Shown here: one piece after another, positions 60,273 through 64,000 of the stretch
Layout of the letters: each line of letters begins with the position of its first letter
How positions within the stretch are numbered: the stretch's first letter is position 1
Assembly: GCA_947625605.1 (NCBI GenBank)
Contig: CANQOY010000004.1
Span: 26,255-90,254 of the forward strand
Source: an uncultured Clostridia bacterium
Lineage (GTDB): Bacteria; Bacillota; Clostridia; Christensenellales; Borkfalkiaceae
Direction of reading: 5' to 3'
Length of the DNA: 64,000 bases
Made by a program: the position numbers and the translations under genes
The notes under the pieces: generated by a model
Seen by the model: only the letters and a program-made list of their open reading frames with translations
The model's database searches: none
What the model was told of the DNA's origin: nothing

Positions 60273-62390
60273 ATGAATGCGAAACAGGAGATCCTGAAAA
60301 ACATCCAAAACGGCACCTTTGCCCTCATGAATGCGGAACAGATCGCGGCGCTGCTCCATCTCGGACGCAGAGAGATGCTTGCGATCCGCGCCATGCTTGC
60401 CTCCCTCGTCCGCAGCGGAGAGCTCCTCACGGATTCGCGCGGGCGGTTCGGCACGGCGGCACAGTTCGGCGCCAAGACGGGAAAGATCGCGGGCAGCGAC
60501 CGCGGCTTTGCGTTCTTCCTCCCCGACGACGGGTCGGGAGATCTCTTCCTCCCCCATCGCGCCTTAAAGGGCGCCCTGCACGGAGACTGCGTGCTCGCCT
60601 GCCCCGCCGCGCGAAAGTCCGCGGGAGACGAGGGCGAAGTGCTTGCGATCCTCTCCCGCGGCATGCGGGAGATCGTCGGCGTGTACCAAAGCGAAAGGCG
60701 TGCGGGCTATTTGCATCCCGATGAAAAGCGGTACGCCGCGGACGTTTTGATCCCCGCGGGAAAACAGGGCGCATGCAGAAACGGCATGAAGGCTGTGGCG
60801 CGCATCACCTCTTTTGACGGGGGCATGCCCGTGGGTGAGATCATCGAGATCCTCGGAGCGTGCAACGATCTCGCCACGGAGGAACGCGCCGTGATCCGCG
60901 CGCACGCGCTCCGCGAGCAATTCCCCGAAGAGGTTTGTGAGGAGGCAAAGCGGCAGGCAAGGCGGGACATCCGCTCCGAATTGAAGGGAAGAGAAGATCT
61001 GCGCGGCGAACTCATCATCACCGTAGACGGGGAGGACACGCGGGATATCGACGACGCCATTTCCGTCAGCCGCGAGGGCAGTCTGTTCCGCCTCGGCGTG
61101 CACATTGCGGACGTCTCCCACTATGTGACCCGCAACCTCGCCCTCGACCGTGAAGCGTATAAACGGGGCACAAGCGTCTATTTTCCCGACCGCGTTCTGC
61201 CCATGCTTCCCACAGAGCTCTCCAACGGGATCTGTTCTCTCAACGAGGGAGAGGATCGGCTTACCCTCTCCTGCTTCATGACGGTGGACGGCCGCGGAAA
61301 GGTGCTGAAAAAGCGGGTCGCCCCCACCGTCATCCGATCGCGCCACCGCATGACGTATACCGAGGTCGCCGCCATCTTCGAGGGCGAGGAAGAGGCCGTC
61401 AAGGCCTACCCCGATCTCGTTTGCTTCGTGCAAACGGCAGCCGAGCTCACGGAAATTTTGAAGAAGGCGAGAAGCAGGCGGGGCGGCGTGGCCCTCGACA
61501 TCAAGGAGGCGAAGATCCTCTACCGGGACGGCACGATCACCGTTCCCGATCACAGGCGCACCGTCGCCCACGAGATGATCGAGCAATTCATGGTGCTTGC
61601 GAACGAGAGCGTGGCGGAGCTCATGACTGCGCGCAAAGTCCCCTTTATCTACCGCGTGCACGAGCGCCCCTCCGAGGAGAAAGCAAGCGACTTTGCCGCC
61701 TTTCTCCGCGAACTCGGCGTGCGGGCGGACTTCGACCCGAGCAAGGTCTCGCCGCAGGACTACCGAAACCTGTTGGCCGCCTTGGAGGGCTCGGCGCTCA
61801 GCCCCATCGTCAGCCGCGTCATGCTCCGCTCGATGATGAAGGCGGCGTATTCCCCCGAAAATATCGGCCACTTCGGGCTGGCCTCCGAGTGCTACTGCCA
61901 CTTCACCTCCCCCATCCGCCGCTATCCCGACCTGTGCGTCCACCGCATCGTCAAGGAGACGCTGCGCGACGCGGAAACGGCAAAAGAGCGGTATGCGGGA
62001 AGCGTTGAGGGCGCCGCGCGGCAGGCGAGCCTGTGCGAGCGGAATGCGCAGGAGGCGGAACGCGACGTGGACGCCCTCTTCATCGCGGCCTACATGCAGG
62101 ATAAGATCGGCGAGGAGTATGAGGCGACCGTCTCGGGCGTGACCGCATTCGGGCTCTTTGCCGAGCTTCCCAACACGATAGAGGGCTTCATCCCTCTCGA
62201 AACGCTGCCCGAGGACGGCTACGAGTGGATCGAACAGCGCATGCTCCTCAAAGGCGCGAGGCATTGCTTCCGCCTGGGCGACGGGGTTCGGGTGCGCGTG
62301 GCGGGCGTCGATTGGGGATCGAGGCGCGTGCAGTTTACCCTCATGCCGCAAGAGAGCGCGGGAAAACGATGTGTGGAGAAAAAAAGATGA
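60273..62390 (+). CDS. rnr: Ribonuclease R
   Basis: This 705-residue 3'-5' exoribonuclease has an N-terminal winged helix, cold-shock domains (TGKIAGSDRGFAFFLPDD near residue 67), the RNB catalytic domain with TRDIDDAISV (near 257) and a C-terminal S1 domain (YEATVSGVTAFGLFAELPNTIEG). It degrades structured RNA, partnered with SmpB/tmRNA. The ATG at 60273 has no clear ribosome binding site. Confidence 0.95.
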   Translation: MNAKQEILKNIQNGTFALMNAEQIAALLHLGRREMLAIRAMLASLVRSGELLTDSRGRFGTAAQFGAKTGKIAGSDRGFAFFLPDDGSGDLFLPHRALKGALHGDCVLACPAARKSAGDEGEVLAILSRGMREIVGVYQSERRAGYLHPDEKRYAADVLIPAGKQGACRNGMKAVARITSFDGGMPVGEIIEILGACNDLATEERAVIRAHALREQFPEEVCEEAKRQARRDIRSELKGREDLRGELIITVDGEDTRDIDDAISVSREGSLFRLGVHIADVSHYVTRNLALDREAYKRGTSVYFPDRVLPMLPTELSNGICSLNEGEDRLTLSCFMTVDGRGKVLKKRVAPTVIRSRHRMTYTEVAAIFEGEEEAVKAYPDLVCFVQTAAELTEILKKARSRRGGVALDIKEAKILYRDGTITVPDHRRTVAHEMIEQFMVLANESVAELMTARKVPFIYRVHERPSEEKASDFAAFLRELGVRADFDPSKVSPQDYRNLLAALEGSALSPIVSRVMLRSMMKAAYSPENIGHFGLASECYCHFTSPIRRYPDLCVHRIVKETLRDAETAKERYAGSVEGAARQASLCERNAQEAERDVDALFIAAYMQDKIGEEYEATVSGVTAFGLFAELPNTIEGFIPLETLPEDGYEWIEQRMLLKGARHCFRLGDGVRVRVAGVDWGSRRVQFTLMPQESAGKRCVEKKR

Positions 62391-62839
62391 AGATCATAGC
62401 TGTCAATAAATCGGCGACATTCGAATATTTCATCCTCGAAAAGTACGAGGCGGGTATCGTTCTCGAAGGCGCGGAGGTCAAATCGCTGCGCGCGGGCAAG
62501 GCCTCTCTCGGCGAGAGCTTCTGCGAGGTCCGCGGCGGGGAGATCTTTCTCAAAAACATGCACATCGCCCTCTATGACAAGAGCGGCGCCTTCTCCACGC
62601 GCGATTCGCGGAAAGAAAGAAAACTTCTTCTGCGGCGGGAGGAGATCGCGAAGATCGCGGGAAAGGTCAACGAAAAGGGCTTCACCCTCGTGCCGCTGAA
62701 AATCTACTTTCAGGACGCGCTCGTGAAAGTGGAAGTCGCCCTTTGTCGCGGCAAACACACCTACGACAAAAAGCGAACCCTCGCCGAACGCGACCAAAAG
62801 CGCGAAATGGACCGCGCCGCAAAGGAAATTTTCCGTTAA
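62387..62839 (+). CDS. smpB: SsrA-binding protein SmpB
   Basis: This 150-residue tmRNA partner of trans-translation has VNKSATFEYFILEKYEAGIVLEGAEVKSLRAGK and KLLLRREEI patterns throughout, and a C-terminal DKKRTLAERDQKREMDRAAK helix. The ATG at 62387 overlaps the rnr stop (ATGA). No ssrA gene follows within the window; the next feature is a palindromic repeat and terminator. Confidence 0.96.
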   Translation: MKIIAVNKSATFEYFILEKYEAGIVLEGAEVKSLRAGKASLGESFCEVRGGEIFLKNMHIALYDKSGAFSTRDSRKERKLLLRREEIAKIAGKVNEKGFTLVPLKIYFQDALVKVEVALCRGKHTYDKKRTLAERDQKREMDRAAKEIFR

Positions 62840-62843
62840 ATCA

Positions 62844-62871
62844 AGTACTACGTCTCGCATAGTACTATGTA
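62844..62871 (+). repeat. Palindromic intergenic repeat, copy 5
   Basis: AGTACTACGTCTCGCATAGT continuing ACTATGTA, with 7-bp inverted arms AGTACTA/TAGTACT. It is the most symmetrical copy and lies 4 bp past the smpB stop. Confidence 0.8.
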
Positions 62872-62880
62872 AAAATCAAA

Positions 62881-62907
62881 AAAGCTCGTACTTCGGTACG
62901 GGCTTTT
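62881..62907. terminator. Bidirectional terminator between smpB and the aldo/keto reductase
   Basis: An AAAGCTCGTAC / GTACGGGCTTT stem with a TTCG loop and T/A runs on both sides. Confidence 0.88.
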
Positions 62908-62936
62908 TGCTTTTTTCTCTTCTTGCGGCCTCTTTT

Positions 62937-63872
62937 CTATTTCAGATCGAGATAGCGGCGCTCCTCTTCGCTGAGTTGGATCGCGAGCGCGCCGAGATTT
63001 AGCCGCATGCGGGAGAGGTTTGTAGACGTGACGATCGCAAACACATTCATCTCCTCCGCGAGCGCCCAGGCAAGCGCGATCTGCGCGGGAGAAGCGCCCC
63101 TCTCCCTTGCGAGCTCTTCGCAGCGGCGAAGGCGTTCGAAGTTTTCCTCCGTAGCAAAGGCGCGGCGCGGCCAGCCTTTCAGATCGGACGGCCTCTTCAC
63201 GCGCCCCGAAAAGAATCCGCTCCCAAGCGCAGAGTAAGCGCATACCGCCATCCCCTGCGCGCGGTACCATTCCCGCGACGCCTCGTTGCCGTGGCCCGCG
63301 ATGCTCACTGCGCCGTTCCCGAACGGATCGCCCTTCATGTCCGCCAAGCCGAAATACGGGCTTGAAACGGTGAACGGGACCAAGTTCTTTCGGTAGGCAT
63401 ATTCGTTTGCCTCCTCGATCCGCCGCTGCGTCCAATTCGAACCGCCGAACGCGCCGATGCGTCCCTCGGCATGCAGGGCGTTCAAGATCTCCACATACTC
63501 CCCTGCGGGGCGGCGCGGATCGTCGCGGTGCAGGAGGTAAATGTCAATGCGGTCCGTCTGCAATTCTCGGCAGGAGACGGAAAGGTCCCGACGGATCGCC
63601 CGCTCCGAAAGGCGGGGAATGAAGAGCGCGGGATGCCCGCCCTTGGAGAGGATGACGACCTCCTCCCGATTGCCGCGGGAGGACATCCACTGCCCGAGCA
63701 CGCGCTCCGCCTTGCCGTACACGCGCGCCGTATCGAAGGCGGTGATGCCCATGCGGACAAGCTCATCGAGGAACGCCCCGCAGTCGTCCCCTCTGCGGAA
63801 ACGGGGGTTGGAAGTCCCGAAGATCAGGCGGGAGACGGGCCGCGGGACATTGGGTATGGTTTGGTATTGCAT
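62937..63872 (-). CDS. Aldo/keto reductase
   Basis: This 311-residue NADPH-type oxidoreductase carries the AKR tetrad: Asp and Tyr in FDTARVYGKAERVLG (near residue 47), Lys in VILSKGG and His in YLLHRDDP (near 112). A C-terminal cofactor region (IVTSTNLSRMRLNL) is present. The substrate is unknown. I use the ATG at 63872 with AGAGGTG upstream; an earlier in-frame start exists. No gene is visible from 63873 to the window edge. Confidence 0.88.
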   Translation of the reverse strand: MQYQTIPNVPRPVSRLIFGTSNPRFRRGDDCGAFLDELVRMGITAFDTARVYGKAERVLGQWMSSRGNREEVVILSKGGHPALFIPRLSERAIRRDLSVSCRELQTDRIDIYLLHRDDPRRPAGEYVEILNALHAEGRIGAFGGSNWTQRRIEEANEYAYRKNLVPFTVSSPYFGLADMKGDPFGNGAVSIAGHGNEASREWYRAQGMAVCAYSALGSGFFSGRVKRPSDLKGWPRRAFATEENFERLRRCEELARERGASPAQIALAWALAEEMNVFAIVTSTNLSRMRLNLGALAIQLSEEERRYLDLK

Positions 63873-64000
63873 TGCGTTGCACCTCTCTTGCAGGGATCTC
63901 GGGATAAACAACAAGCGGGAACAAAAGCGCACTTCCCATAGGGAACAAAAACAAAATTTTTAGAATTGTGCTTTCAAGCGATGACAAAAACTCTCGGATA

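Noticed and set aside
62840..62936. tmRNA (ssrA) gene after smpB
   Set aside because: The gap of 97 bp is too short and holds only the palindromic repeat and a terminator.

Overview
The window looks like the chromosome of an anaerobic, Gram-positive, high-GC member of the Clostridia (Firmicutes). The evidence is class III ribonucleotide reductase (nrdDG), AdhE, whiA, Firmicutes-type DnaE without a separate exonuclease gene, the sporulation pair yabP/yabQ next to a divIC-like gene, DUF1540, a ROK glucokinase, and Gram-positive lipoprotein signals with no outer-membrane genes. Promoters are mostly textbook sigma-A type with 17-bp spacing. Most of the window is ordinary housekeeping sequence packed into operons with ATGA overlaps. 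I recognise a gut Christensenellales-like style but cannot name the genus from sequence alone.

Region by region. 1-14450 (minus) is an accessory cell-surface locus: a doubly membrane-anchored, apparently permuted GH3 enzyme, two small membrane proteins, a lipoprotein, a beta-helix-like secreted protein, and two large lipoproteins built from group-3 bacterial Ig-like repeats interleaved with an unrecognised domain of about 100 residues. A divergent GH128-like lipoprotein lies at 14710. 16005-20826 holds an rRNA methyltransferase, a flavodoxin, two CobW-type GTPases (one with a 32-histidine insert, one fused to a YcgQ-like domain) and an M29 aminopeptidase. 20869-23722 is nrdDG with a pair of NrdR boxes. 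23799-33069 runs pfkB, pfkA, dnaE, whiA, a frameshifted PHP gene, murB and an anchored solute-binding-like protein. 33267-39431 has a DUF1540 gene, rplI, adhE and valS. 39546-42166 is an SsuABC-like transporter overlapping tail-to-tail with a YkvI-like permease. 43240-45450 is a PadR regulator fused to a long coiled coil and four membrane helices. 45502-48980 is a DUF1934, metallo-beta-lactamase, rho and ROK kinase operon. 49131-53687 includes YgjP-like protease, aroA, a low-molecular-weight phosphatase, an XRE regulator, an M50 protease and Ppx. 53690-59655 holds divIC, yabQ, yabP, typA, folA, thyA and gltX. 59893-63872 is secG, rnr, smpB and an aldo/keto reductase.

The most unusual features are the Ig-like/GH3 surface locus with its recurring unknown domain, the membrane-tethered PadR fusion with a palindrome in its promoter, the histidine-rich CobW pair, a family of short palindromic intergenic repeats found mainly at gene 3' ends, and several promoters placed so close to ATG that the messages are probably leaderless. 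No tRNA, rRNA, CRISPR array, transposase or prophage gene was seen.
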